A DNA stretch of 64,000 bases, taken from contig NZ_JADPIB010000003.1 in assembly GCF_015767265.1 (NCBI RefSeq), positions 372,001 to 436,000 on the forward strand. The letters run 5' to 3'. The position numbers were made by a program, and so were the translations under genes. Within the stretch, counting starts at the first letter, position 1; the number at the start of each line of letters is the position of its first letter. Source of the stretch: Aureivirga marina. GTDB lineage: Bacteria > Bacteroidota > Bacteroidia > Flavobacteriales > Flavobacteriaceae. Positions 18,132 through 26,591 of this stretch are shown here, one piece after another. The notes under the pieces were generated by a model. The model was not told the DNA's origin and did not search any database. It saw nothing but the letters and a program-made list of their open reading frames with translations.

Positions 18132-18217
18132 AAATCTTAAATTTAATGTTCTTTTTCAATAGTCGAAAAAATACAATTCAAATAACATTTTTTTGAAAAA
18201 TTTCTTCATTATTCTAC

Positions 18218-18234
18218 CTAATTTACTAAATTAG
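18218..18234. repeat. 17-bp palindrome between msrA and dnaX
   Basis: CTAATTTACTAAATTAG is symmetric around its centre, and the flanks TTCTA/TAGAA extend the symmetry with one base offset. It lies in the divergent promoter region, about 87 nt upstream of msrA and 50 nt before the dnaX -33 element. Candidate operator; no matching regulator is known here. Confidence 0.4.
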
Positions 18235-18283
18235 AATAGAAAAGAATGTTATGTTTATCGTAAAATTCTTAAGAAGAAAGTCA

Positions 18284-18315
18284 TTTGGTTTTCACTAACG
18301 AAAATCATACATTTG
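18284..18315 (+). promoter_or_regulatory. dnaX promoter
   Basis: TTTG at 18284-18287, a 20-nt spacer and TACATTTG at 18308-18315, a full match to the Bacteroidota consensus. The start codon lies 23 nt downstream. No Shine-Dalgarno sequence precedes it. Confidence 0.75.
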
Positions 18316-18338
18316 CGAACTAAATAATTAAAGATTAA

Positions 18339-19412
18339 ATGGAACATTTTATAGTATCTGCACGTAAATATAGACCTCAAACTTTTGAAGATGTTGTGGG
18401 GCAACAAGCAATTACAAATACACTAGAAAATTCTATAAAAAACAACCATTTAGCACAAGCTTTATTATTTACAGGACCTCGTGGAGTTGGAAAAACTACT
18501 TGCGCTAGAATTTTAGCAAAGAGAATTAACGAACAATCAAGTACAGATACTGATGAAGATTTTACTTTCAATATTTTTGAATTAGATGCTGCTTCGAACA
18601 ATTCAGTGGATGATATTCGTAATTTGACAGATCAAGTTCGAATTCCACCACAAGTTGGAAAATATAAAGTGTATATTATTGACGAGGTTCATATGTTATC
18701 GCAAGCTGCTTTTAATGCCTTCTTAAAAACATTAGAAGAACCGCCAGCACACGCGATTTTTATTTTAGCTACAACAGAAAAACATAAAATTATTCCTACA
18801 ATTCTTTCTAGATGTCAAATTTTCGATTTTAAACGAATCGGAATTGCAGATGCAAAGAATTATTTAAAATCTATTGCAGAAAAAGAAGGAGTTTCCGCAG
18901 AAGATGATGCTTTACATATCATTGCTCAAAAAGCAGATGGAGCAATGCGTGATGCACTTTCTATTTATGATAGAGTTGTTAGTTTTTCTGGAAATAACTT
19001 AACAAGAGAAGCAGCTTCCGAAAGTTTAAATGTTTTAGATTACGCTGTTTATTTTTCAATTACGGAGAAAATTTTAGAACATAAAATCCCTGAACTTTTA
19101 GTAGAATATAATACAGTTTTAAGTAAAGGTTTTGAAGGAAATCATTTTATTTCTGGTTTGGCTTCTCATTTTAGAGATTTATTAGTTGCTAAAGATGCGG
19201 TAACACTTCAATTATTAGAAGTTGGAGAAAACACGAAAGAGAAATATAAAGAACAAGCGCAGAAATGTGATACTTCGTTTTTGTTACAAGCAATCGATTT
19301 AGCTACAAAATGTGAATTGAATTATAAAAACAGTAAAAATCAACGATTGTTGGTCGAACTTTGTTTGATGCAGCTAGCCTCAATTAATTTTGGAGGCGAA
19401 AAAAAAAAATAA
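18339..19412 (+). CDS. dnaX: DNA polymerase III clamp-loader subunit, gamma-length product
   Basis: Frame 1 of dnaX, 357 residues: AAA+ motor with Walker A GPRGVGKT at 46-53, Walker B YIIDEVHML, the SRC motif (ILSRCQIF) and the lid/collar domains up to LCLMQLASINF. The four-cysteine zinc module of the proteobacterial protein is absent between Walker A and FELDAASNN. The frame ends GGEKKK and a TAA directly after a run of 11 A. The tau-specific part continues in the next frame (+1), so this product corresponds to gamma. Full-length joined tau would be 575 residues. A gamma/tau pair made by slippage is known in other bacteria; a sequencing indel in the A run is the alternative. Confidence 0.9.
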   Translation: MEHFIVSARKYRPQTFEDVVGQQAITNTLENSIKNNHLAQALLFTGPRGVGKTTCARILAKRINEQSSTDTDEDFTFNIFELDAASNNSVDDIRNLTDQVRIPPQVGKYKVYIIDEVHMLSQAAFNAFLKTLEEPPAHAIFILATTEKHKIIPTILSRCQIFDFKRIGIADAKNYLKSIAEKEGVSAEDDALHIIAQKADGAMRDALSIYDRVVSFSGNNLTREAASESLNVLDYAVYFSITEKILEHKIPELLVEYNTVLSKGFEGNHFISGLASHFRDLLVAKDAVTLQLLEVGENTKEKYKEQAQKCDTSFLLQAIDLATKCELNYKNSKNQRLLVELCLMQLASINFGGEKKK

Positions 19413-20067
19413 GCAATTCATAATTCCTTCTTCTTATTTTAAACAAGTTGCGGATAAATTATTTTCACAACAACCAAAAGAAAGAATTCAACAAAAACAA
19501 GTGGAAACACCTCCACAAGTGGAAAAAATTAGTATAGACAAACCTAAAACGCCACCTGTAGAAGTTTCTAAACCTGCGGATGCTTCTGTTGCAACAAGAA
19601 GAAGACGAAACTCTGGATTATCTTTAAAGAGCTTACAAGTGGAAACGGTAGCTTCTACTAAAAAAGAAGATGTTTCTATCATGGAAGATGTTTCTACAAT
19701 GCCAAAAACAGAATTTTCAGATGCTGAATTACAACATTTTTGGAGACTTTATGTAGAGCAATTAATGAAAAGAGGAGAAAAAATTATCGCTTCGATTATT
19801 AATGCAGATACACCAACTGTAGAAAATTCATTAATTAAAATTACACTTCCAAATGACATGATGAAAGCAGAAATGCTTCGTCATAGACCAAAACTTTTAG
19901 CATTTTTAAAAGAAAAATTAAATAATTATCATATTGATTTGGATGTAAATGTGAACGAACAAGTAGTTAAAAAGTTCGCATACACACCTTTAGAGAAATA
20001 TAAAAAGTTACGAGAAAAAAATAGTGTTTTGGATTTATTAAGAACAAAATTTGACTTAGATTTATAA
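19390..20067 (+). CDS. dnaX: DnaX tau-specific C-terminal region, reached by +1 shift
   Basis: This frame has no plausible start of its own: its first near-cognate codon, TTG at 19390, lies inside the upstream frame. It continues the family sequence right after the A run (KNKQFIIPSSYFKQ), then a Pro/Gln/Thr-rich linker (about residues 30-95), then a conserved domain with LQHFWRLYVEQLMKRGEKII and a C-terminal YKKLREKNSVLDLLRTKFDLDL. In tau this part contacts the replicative polymerase and helicase. Removing one A from the 11-A run joins it to the upstream frame. Confidence 0.85.
   Translation: MEAKKKNKQFIIPSSYFKQVADKLFSQQPKERIQQKQVETPPQVEKISIDKPKTPPVEVSKPADASVATRRRRNSGLSLKSLQVETVASTKKEDVSIMEDVSTMPKTEFSDAELQHFWRLYVEQLMKRGEKIIASIINADTPTVENSLIKITLPNDMMKAEMLRHRPKLLAFLKEKLNNYHIDLDVNVNEQVVKKFAYTPLEKYKKLREKNSVLDLLRTKFDLDL
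19392..19412 (+). promoter_or_regulatory. Candidate programmed slippage site in dnaX
   Basis: GGAGG at 19392-19396, then C-G, then 11 consecutive A (19399-19409) and TAA (19410-19412). Going from the upstream to the downstream frame needs one A fewer (or two more), or a +1 ribosomal shift. Homopolymer A runs of this length cause RNA polymerase slippage, as at the A9 run of Thermus dnaX. The GGAGG just upstream could also stall ribosomes as in prfB-type +1 shifting. Confidence 0.6.
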
Positions 20068-20131
20068 GACTAAAAATTAATAAACATTTTTTTATATTTA
20101 CCCTAATACTAATAACTAAAAAAACAATAAT

Positions 20132-22054
20132 TTGGATATAAATAATTTTATTCTCTCTCTTATTGGGTTTTTGATAATTGCTATTTCAGCAAACCAAATT
20201 TCAAAATACTTTCAAAAAATAAAATTTCCTATTATAACAGGTTTAATCATCTCAGGAATCATTGCAGGTTCTTCGATGTTAAATTTTATTACTACAACTA
20301 CTGTAAATCGTTTAAACTTCTTAAATGAAATCGCTTTAGCAATTATTGCATTTTCTGCTGGATCCGAACTTTATTTGGATGATTTAAGAAGTCGAATAAA
20401 TAGTATTAAATGGATGACTATTGGACAACTTGTGATTACATTTGTCTTGAGTTCGATTGCAATTTATATGCTCACCGAATATATTCCATTTATGCAAGAT
20501 ATGAATACGCTATCAAAAATTGCAGTTGCGATTTTATTTGGAACCATTTTCGTGGCGCGTTCTCCTTCATCTGCTGTTGCCGTTATAAATGAAATGCGAG
20601 CCAATGGTCCTTTTACTAAAACTGTAATGGGAGTAACTGTTGTAAAAGATGTTCTTGTAATTATTCTTTTCGCTATCTGTTTTTCTATTGCAAAAGCTTT
20701 TATTAATGGCGATGAGATTGGATTCTTATTTATGGTAATTTTACTTCTAGAACTTCTAGTTTCTTTTGCTTTTGGAATTGTTCTTGGAAAAATTCTTCAA
20801 ATTCCTTTTTCTTTAAAAATTAATAATAAAGTAAAAGCAGTTATCATTACAATTCTAGGTTATGGAGTTTATGTTTTTAGTCATTTTATAAAAGATACGA
20901 CAGAACAATATTTCGAACATGGATTTGTTTTAGAACCTCTTTTAGTTTGTATTATTGGAAGTTTTGTACTTACAAATTATAGTAAACATAGAATAGAATT
21001 CGCAGAAATTATAGAAGAAATTAGCCCAATTATTTATATTGTTTTCTTCACATTAACTGGAGCTTCACTTGAAATAAAAACATTATTAAACGTTTTTGGT
21101 ATCGCAGTTGTTTTATTCTTAGTAAGATTAGGAACAATGTTTATCGCAGGAATCTTTGGAGTTTATTTAGCAAAAGATCCAAAAGAATATCGATTTATTG
21201 CTTGGATGCCTTATTTAACACAAGCTGGAGTTGCTTTAGGTTTAGCTACCATTATTTCGCATGAATTTCCAACTTGGGGACATGAATTTGAAACAATTAT
21301 TATTGCAATTATTGTAATTAATCAATTATTAGGTCCTCCTCTATTCAAATGGTCTTTGAATTTCGTAAAAGAAAGCCATCTAAGAGCAAAAGTTCCAGAA
21401 TTTGATGGAAACCGTGACGCATTAATTTTTGGTTTAGAAAGTCAATCTATTGCGCTTGCACAACAATTAGTCAAAAATAAATGGTCAGCAAGAATTGCAA
21501 CGTTAGATTCTAGTAAAGAAATTTCGGAAAATGAAGCTTATGAAATCAAAAAAATAGATGAAATAAGTTTAGAAACTCTAAATAAATTAAAATTAGATAA
21601 AACTGAAGTTGTTGTTTTAATGTTATCCGATTCCCAAAATTATAAACTTGCAGAATTGATTTATGAGAACATTGGTACAAAAGATATCATTGTCAGATTA
21701 AATAAAAGAGATAACTTTGACAAATTCCATAAACTTGGTGCAATTATTATTGAACCTACAACAGCAATGGTTAGTTTATTAGACCATTTTGTTCGTTCTC
21801 CAAATGCTGCATCACTTCTTTTAGGAATGGATGAAGGTCAGGATTCTATGGATATTGAAATTCGCAACAATGATATTCATGGTATGCGTTTACGAGAATT
21901 ACGTCTTCCTACAGATATTTTGGTTTTATCTGTTAAAAGAAATAATCAATTAATTGTATCTCATGGATACACAAGGCTTCGAATTGGTGATATTATGACA
22001 CTTGTTGGAGCAAAGGAAAGTTTAGAAGCTGTTAAATTAAAATTTGAGAATTAA
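20132..22054 (+). CDS. CPA2-type cation:proton antiporter with TrkA regulatory domains (KefB-like)
   Basis: A 640-residue inner-membrane protein. About 12 membrane segments fill residues 1-400 (Na+/H+ exchanger domain), followed by a TrkA-N/RCK nucleotide-binding domain at about 425-540 and a TrkA-C domain at 560-640 (RNNDIHGMRLRELRLPTDILVLSV, GDIMTLVGAKESLE). It starts with TTG at 20132; an in-frame stop (20117-20119) rules out a longer form and the next ATG would remove membrane segments. It exchanges K+ or Na+ for protons, gated by ligand binding to the RCK part. miaE follows 2 nt later, so they are co-transcribed. Confidence 0.88.
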   Translation: MDINNFILSLIGFLIIAISANQISKYFQKIKFPIITGLIISGIIAGSSMLNFITTTTVNRLNFLNEIALAIIAFSAGSELYLDDLRSRINSIKWMTIGQLVITFVLSSIAIYMLTEYIPFMQDMNTLSKIAVAILFGTIFVARSPSSAVAVINEMRANGPFTKTVMGVTVVKDVLVIILFAICFSIAKAFINGDEIGFLFMVILLLELLVSFAFGIVLGKILQIPFSLKINNKVKAVIITILGYGVYVFSHFIKDTTEQYFEHGFVLEPLLVCIIGSFVLTNYSKHRIEFAEIIEEISPIIYIVFFTLTGASLEIKTLLNVFGIAVVLFLVRLGTMFIAGIFGVYLAKDPKEYRFIAWMPYLTQAGVALGLATIISHEFPTWGHEFETIIIAIIVINQLLGPPLFKWSLNFVKESHLRAKVPEFDGNRDALIFGLESQSIALAQQLVKNKWSARIATLDSSKEISENEAYEIKKIDEISLETLNKLKLDKTEVVVLMLSDSQNYKLAELIYENIGTKDIIVRLNKRDNFDKFHKLGAIIIEPTTAMVSLLDHFVRSPNAASLLLGMDEGQDSMDIEIRNNDIHGMRLRELRLPTDILVLSVKRNNQLIVSHGYTRLRIGDIMTLVGAKESLEAVKLKFEN

Positions 22055-22056
22055 AA

Positions 22057-22638
22057 ATGTTAGGTTTAAAATTACCAACAGATCCAAGATGGGCAAATAT
22101 TGCCGAAAAAAATATTGAAGAAATATTAATTGATCATGCATTTTGTGAGCAAAAAGCTGCATCTACAGCAATTTCTTTAATTGTAAGTTTCCCAGAATAT
22201 ACAGAATTAGTAACTGAAATGGTTGCTTTAACTCGTGAAGAAATGGGACATTTTAAAATGGTTCATGATCGATTAATCAAAATGGGAATTCCATTAGGTA
22301 GAGATCGAAAAGATGAATATGTTTTAAAATTAGTAACTTTCTTTCCAAAAGGTGGAAGCAGAACAGATCAATTAGTTCATAGATTATTGTATGCAGCTTT
22401 AATTGAAGCTAGAAGCTGTGAAAGATTTCGATTATTATCTGAAAAATTAGAAGATAAAGATTTAGCTAAATTTTATAGAGATTTAATGATTTCAGAAGCA
22501 AATCATTATACGATGTTTTTAAAATTTGCTAGACAATATGGTAATCGTGAAGAAGTAGATAAAAAATGGGAAGATTTACTAGTTTTTGAAGCAGAAATCA
22601 TGAAAGATTTAGGAAAAAAAGAAACTGTTCACGGATAG
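22057..22638 (+). CDS. miaE: tRNA-(ms2io6A37) hydroxylase
   Basis: A 193-residue di-iron helical-bundle enzyme that hydroxylates the isopentenyl group of ms2i6A37 in tRNA. Carboxylate/histidine ligand motifs are visible: REEMGHF (about 60-66), LIEARSCERF, and SEANHYTMF. Length and the opening LGLKLPTDPRWANIAEKNIEEIL match the family. Starts 2 nt after the antiporter stop. Confidence 0.93.
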   Translation: MLGLKLPTDPRWANIAEKNIEEILIDHAFCEQKAASTAISLIVSFPEYTELVTEMVALTREEMGHFKMVHDRLIKMGIPLGRDRKDEYVLKLVTFFPKGGSRTDQLVHRLLYAALIEARSCERFRLLSEKLEDKDLAKFYRDLMISEANHYTMFLKFARQYGNREEVDKKWEDLLVFEAEIMKDLGKKETVHG

Positions 22639-22660
22639 TTTTTAAAATAATATAAATAAA

Positions 22661-22692
22661 GAAACAGTAATCAAAAATGATTCTGTTTTTTT
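22661..22692 (+). terminator. Terminator after miaE
   Basis: AAACAG-T-AATCA pairs with TGATT-C-TGTTT around an AAAA loop, followed by T8. One mismatch in the stem. Confidence 0.75.
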
Positions 22693-22734
22693 TGTTTATA
22701 CATTAAATTTAAGTCGAAATTTAATTCTAAAAAA

Positions 22735-22763
22735 AAGGCTATTTCAAAATAAGAAATAGCCTT
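22735..22763 (-). terminator. Terminator of the secreted paralogue pair
   Basis: AAGGCTATTTC (22735-22745) pairs perfectly with GAAATAGCCTT (22753-22763), with T8 on the minus strand, 25 nt after the stop at 22788. Confidence 0.85.
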
Positions 22764-22787
22764 CTAGGGAGATTAATTTATTTAAAA

Positions 22788-23204
22788 TTACTGCGGAGGC
22801 ATCGGCAATCCATAAAGAATTTGCTGATTCATACTATTGATTAAATTTGAAATAAAACCTGTTGTATAAGCCAAGGCAGGCGGTGTATTTGTATATTTGA
22901 TAGCTACAATTTTACCTTTAGAATCGGTTTTTATTTTTCCTTTAATTAAATAACTTGGAGCAAAACCAAATTTTGTAGGAAATGTATAATAACCTTCGAA
23001 GCTAGTCAAAGTACCTAAATCCATATAGTAGCTTATTTGCATTCCATATTCGATACAAGTATTATCGTAGCAAAATGTATCAGAGATATTGATAAATTCC
23101 ATTCCAGGAGGCGTAATAATATCATCTGAATTGTCTAGTTGTGCAAAGCTTGAAAAAGTTCCAACTAGAAAGATTGTTATAAAGCTTAATAATAAATTTT
23201 TCAT
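22788..23204 (-). CDS. Small secreted hypothetical protein, paralogue A
   Basis: A 138-residue protein with a clear signal peptide (MKNLLLSFITIFLVGTFSSFAQ). The mature part is beta-rich (YYMDLGTLTSFEGYYTF, KIKTDSKGKIVAIKYTN). It has two Cys (FCYDNTCIEYG) that may form a disulphide. The neighbour upstream is a paralogue with the same order of strands and an equivalent GVIVGINYSG segment. No sorting domain, so probably periplasmic or released by an unknown route. Function unknown. Confidence 0.7.
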   Translation of the reverse strand: MKNLLLSFITIFLVGTFSSFAQLDNSDDIITPPGMEFINISDTFCYDNTCIEYGMQISYYMDLGTLTSFEGYYTFPTKFGFAPSYLIKGKIKTDSKGKIVAIKYTNTPPALAYTTGFISNLINSMNQQILYGLPMPPQ

Positions 23205-23223
23205 TTAGAATTGAATCAGTGTT

Positions 23224-23658
23224 TTACCAAGTTTTTTTATCTCCTAAAGTAATTTTACTATTTAAACTTTTCATTAATCCTAACTGAAACCATTTTTGTT
23301 GTGCAATTCCAAACACATTTCCAGAATAGTTAATTCCAACAATTACTCCTCCTCCATCAATGAAAGTTCCTGCAATTGGAAATTCTGCTGGTAAACTAAT
23401 ATCTCCTGTTGTATAAGAATAATGTCCACTAAATCCAATAAATTTTTCATTGATAACATCTACTGTAACTTTTAAATTATAATAAACAGTAATTTCTCCA
23501 TAAGCAAAAGAACCGTTTACAAATTGGCAAGAATATTCTGGAATTCCAATTTCTCCACAATCACAACAACCTAAGTCATCACCTATTGAAATTTGAGCGT
23601 TAGATGAAATAGTTGATACTAAGAAAATTGCGAAAAAGCTGAATACTAAATTTTTCAT
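23224..23658 (-). CDS. Small secreted hypothetical protein, paralogue B
   Basis: A 144-residue paralogue of the next gene: signal peptide MKNLVFSFFAIFLVSTISSNAQ, a Cys cluster (GCCDCGE, then SCQF) that its partner only partly keeps, and matching strands (YYNLKVTVDVINEKFIGFSGHY). Nineteen nt separate them and they share one terminator, so they form an operon made by tandem duplication. Confidence 0.7.
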   Translation of the reverse strand: MKNLVFSFFAIFLVSTISSNAQISIGDDLGCCDCGEIGIPEYSCQFVNGSFAYGEITVYYNLKVTVDVINEKFIGFSGHYSYTTGDISLPAEFPIAGTFIDGGGVIVGINYSGNVFGIAQQKWFQLGLMKSLNSKITLGDKKTW

Positions 23659-23990
23659 TTTTTTAATTTTTGTTTGATTGTTAATTAATAAATAAAGTAT
23701 ATTTTTTTGTTATATATACTTGTTTTAACATCAGTTAATTTATAATTGACGTTTTTTAACAATAATCGATTATTATCTTTACCAAAATTTTGTAACCCTA
23801 AGTAAACAAATAATTTCCAATAAAACTTCTATTTTTCAACCAATTAATTATACTTTTTTACCATTTTATTATGTTAATTTTCTATCAGTTCTTTCACAAC
23901 CCTTATTATAAAAGGACTTTTAATTTAAACACCTAAAAATAGTCATTGAAAAAAAATTAATTACATTGCGAAAAATTAGAGAAAAAGCAC
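23659..23990. other. AT-rich divergent spacer
   Basis: A 332-nt gap between the divergent secreted-paralogue operon and the gene at 23991. It must hold both promoters but no full TTG-N19-TAnnTTTG pair was found. No small frame or stable hairpin seen. Confidence 0.4.
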
Positions 23991-24425
23991 ATGGAACGCA
24001 TATCCTTAAACGAGATAAAATCTTGGAGAAATCAACTTTTTGAAGAATTTCCTTTTCTAGAAAAAAGAATTTATAATGCTACAAAAGAATATACAGAAAA
24101 CACCAAAGGTCTATTTGATGAATTATTGAAATTTTTAGCTCTTGTTGGAACCTATGATGCAAAATTAACCCCAACTTTAGCTATTGATTATGCTTGGCAT
24201 GAGTTTATTTTATTCACAAAACTGTACGATTCTTTTTGTAGAGAAAAATTTAATCGTTTTATTCATCATAATCCAGATGAGAATAAACAGTCAAATGCAA
24301 ACAATTTCAAGAAAACTATACAATTATATATATTAACTTTCGGAGAACCAAATGCGGAAATTTGGGGAAATTATGCAATTTCTGAATGGAATTCTGCACA
24401 ATGTGGTTCTTGCGAAGCAAACTAA
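23991..24425 (+). CDS. Glycine-rich-domain-protein-like (DUF1399-like) small protein
   Basis: A 144-residue soluble protein. The core LTPTLAIDYAWHEFILFTKLYDSFCREKF and then RFIHHNP carries the WH...Y..FC...HH.P pattern of the glycine-rich-domain (DUF1399) family. It ends with a CGSC motif (SAQCGSCEAN). Seven nt separate it from the Ser/Cys-tailed gene, so the two are likely co-expressed. The biochemical role of this family in bacteria is unknown; the His/Cys set looks metal-binding. Confidence 0.65.
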   Translation: MERISLNEIKSWRNQLFEEFPFLEKRIYNATKEYTENTKGLFDELLKFLALVGTYDAKLTPTLAIDYAWHEFILFTKLYDSFCREKFNRFIHHNPDENKQSNANNFKKTIQLYILTFGEPNAEIWGNYAISEWNSAQCGSCEAN

Positions 24426-24432
24426 AAAAACT

Positions 24433-25554
24433 ATGTACTTTGAAGCAATTATAACAATTGACCCTTCACAAATGACAAAAATTGAAAGAGTCAAACCTAC
24501 AAAAGCTTTTAAAAAAATACTTTATTTCCTTACAGCAGGAAAAAGTAGTGAACAAGAAGAACAAGAAACTTTTACAGCAGTTTCTATTTTACAGCAACTT
24601 TTTAAAGTTTGTAAGCACCAAAATATCAACAATATTATTCGTCTTTCACATGATGACATTGATTTTTACAATGATACAGAAGGAAAAAAAGATGATTTAA
24701 AAGACGCCTTAAGTCATTATGATTTATCAATCGATCTATCGATGTCTGAATATTTCAAAAAACTATCGATGGTTTTAGAACATGAGGATGCTACATTTAA
24801 ATATTTATTAGATTTCAATATTTTCAAAAATCACAAAGTCGGTGCACATCCAATTGAAATTAAAATCAACGCTTTTTTAAAAGATTTTAAAGCTTCTCAA
24901 GAAACAAGTGAAGAAATTAAAGAAAAATTCCAAAATCGATTTTCTTCTCAAGAAGCTTTAAATCAATTTAAAATGGAAAAACATTCTTTATTTGAAACTT
25001 TTATTAATGAGTTTAAATATAGTATTAATAGAAACATGCATGTTGATGCAGTTGAATCAAATATTTTATCAAAAGTTGTGGTTCCTAAAAAGAAGTACAA
25101 TTCGAAAATGGAATTTGAAAGTGATATCTATGATTATGATTATTATCCTTCTTATTATTCATATCATGGATTTGATTCTTTTCTTTTTTACACAATGGCT
25201 TGGTCTTCTTTTAATCATGAACATTCTTACGAATTTACAGATACACATTTTGAAAATGAAACTGGTGAAGTATTAGGTTATGGAGAAAGTATAGACAGTT
25301 CTTCTTCATTTTTTAGCGATTCGGAATCTGTCGATGAAAATTGCAATGATGAAAGTACTTTTAGTGGTTTTGACAATTCTTCTTCTGATAGTTCTGGAGA
25401 AGAATATTCAACTGTAGAAAGTGGAGGAAGCTGGTTTGATTCATTTTCTTCGTCTGATAGCTCTGATTCTTCTGATTCAGGTTCTTCTTGCAGTTCATGC
25501 TCTTCTTGTAGCTCTTGCAGTTCGTGTAGTTCATGTTCTTCTTGCAGTTCCTAA
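24433..25554 (+). CDS. Hypothetical protein with Ser/Asp-rich region and (Ser-Ser-Cys) repeat tail
   Basis: I start it at the ATG at 24433 (MYFEAIITIDPSQ), 7 nt after the preceding stop; the frame is open to 24352 but that stretch is the 3' end of the previous gene. The protein is 373 residues. About 1-235 is a mostly helical domain, then a Tyr/Asp segment (YDYDYYPSYYSYHG), then a Ser/Asp/Glu-rich stretch, and finally seven Cys spaced by Ser-Ser to the C-terminus. The nine-base units use different Ser and Cys codons, so the tail is kept at the protein level. The neighbour's family members often have Cys/Gly-rich tails. Function unknown; metal binding or thiol chemistry is possible. Confidence 0.7.
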   Translation: MYFEAIITIDPSQMTKIERVKPTKAFKKILYFLTAGKSSEQEEQETFTAVSILQQLFKVCKHQNINNIIRLSHDDIDFYNDTEGKKDDLKDALSHYDLSIDLSMSEYFKKLSMVLEHEDATFKYLLDFNIFKNHKVGAHPIEIKINAFLKDFKASQETSEEIKEKFQNRFSSQEALNQFKMEKHSLFETFINEFKYSINRNMHVDAVESNILSKVVVPKKKYNSKMEFESDIYDYDYYPSYYSYHGFDSFLFYTMAWSSFNHEHSYEFTDTHFENETGEVLGYGESIDSSSSFFSDSESVDENCNDESTFSGFDNSSSDSSGEEYSTVESGGSWFDSFSSSDSSDSSDSGSSCSSCSSCSSCSSCSSCSSCSS

Positions 25555-25578
25555 TCTAAAACATTTATAAGAAATAAA

Positions 25579-25607
25579 AAAACCTCCCACAAAATATGGG
25601 AGGTTTT
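25579..25607. terminator. Bidirectional terminator
   Basis: AAAACCTCCCA (25579-25589) pairs perfectly with TGGGAGGTTTT (25597-25607), 7-nt loop. The T-tract is better on the minus strand (T7), serving the T9SS gene; the plus strand has T4. Confidence 0.85.
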
Positions 25608-25627
25608 AAGTAATATTAAGTTTTTTA

Positions 25628-26503
25628 TTATTGTATTACAACCTTTTTACTGTAAGATTTTTTGTCTGAATTTACATTTAAAATATAGTTTCCAGAATTT
25701 AAATCAGTAACAGGAATATTGATGGAATTCTTATTAGATACTTCTAATTGTTTTACAACTTTTCCTAAAATATCTGTTAGAATTACTTTATAAGTTCCTC
25801 TTTCATTAAAAGTAATATTTAAGTTTTCATGTACAGGATTTGGGAACACATTAAAACTTTCAAAAGTAAACTCATCATTACTTAATTCTCCTTCTTCTGC
25901 TTGACGAACCTCAACATTATCAATTACTACAGTAAAATTATCCGCAGAATCGAAATGTCTAAAAGTTAAATAAACCATTCCTCCTGCATGAGAAGAAATA
26001 TCCATAACTTCTGTTTGAAGACCATAATCTTCAAATGTTTTTTCAAAAATAGGTGTTTCGTTTACAATCTCATTTGGATCATTTGTTGTTGTTAAATAAA
26101 CGCCAAAATGATCATCAACATATTGTGGCTCTGATTCTTCAATTGTTCCATAATCAAATTTTAAAACAATTGTACCAGTCGCATTTGTAAGATCAATTCC
26201 AATAGAAGTAATCAAATTATCTGGATCTAATGATGTTCCATCTCCTGTTTCACCTTCTGCTGGTGCTTTCCAAGAAAAGGAAACTAAAGATTGAGAACCG
26301 AATTCTGAAGCTGTTGTGTTATTTTGATATCCTAACATATCAACAATTCCCCAGTTTTCTCCATCTCCATCTCTGTCTGTCACTCCCCATTTATCAACAG
26401 TATCTTCACTATCAAAATTATCTGAAAAATAAGTTTCTTGTGCTTGTGTTAGCTGTGTACACATTAAAGAAAATGCAATAATTGAAGTAATTTTTTTAAT
26501 CAT
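25628..26503 (-). CDS. Secreted adhesin-like protein with T9SS type A sorting domain
   Basis: A 291-residue protein: signal peptide (MIKKITSIIAFSLMCTQLTQAQ), a jelly-roll domain at about 25-205 of the choice-of-anchor-J / cleaved-adhesin type (YFSDNFDSEDTVDKWGVTDR, SLVSFSWKAP, VYLTFRHFDSADNFTVVIDNV), and a T9SS type A C-terminal domain from FNVFPNP (about 220) to SYSKKVVIQ. Exported across the outer membrane and probably anchored or released. Single gene. Ligand unknown. Confidence 0.88.
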   Translation of the reverse strand: MIKKITSIIAFSLMCTQLTQAQETYFSDNFDSEDTVDKWGVTDRDGDGENWGIVDMLGYQNNTTASEFGSQSLVSFSWKAPAEGETGDGTSLDPDNLITSIGIDLTNATGTIVLKFDYGTIEESEPQYVDDHFGVYLTTTNDPNEIVNETPIFEKTFEDYGLQTEVMDISSHAGGMVYLTFRHFDSADNFTVVIDNVEVRQAEEGELSNDEFTFESFNVFPNPVHENLNITFNERGTYKVILTDILGKVVKQLEVSNKNSINIPVTDLNSGNYILNVNSDKKSYSKKVVIQ

Positions 26504-26591
26504 ATAGTTTCATTTTTTAGTTTTACTGACTAAATCTATTATTTTTTAACAAAATAATTAAAAATTACATCTATTATTTAACAATTTAATA

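Noticed and set aside
18339-20067. dnaX as a pseudogene
   Set aside because: dnaX is essential, both parts are intact, and the break is exactly at a homopolymer run; slippage or a sequencing indel is more likely.
23991-24425. Lanthipeptide or other RiPP precursor pair with the Ser/Cys tail
   Set aside because: No modifying enzyme or leader-like features are near; Ser/Cys content alone is not enough.
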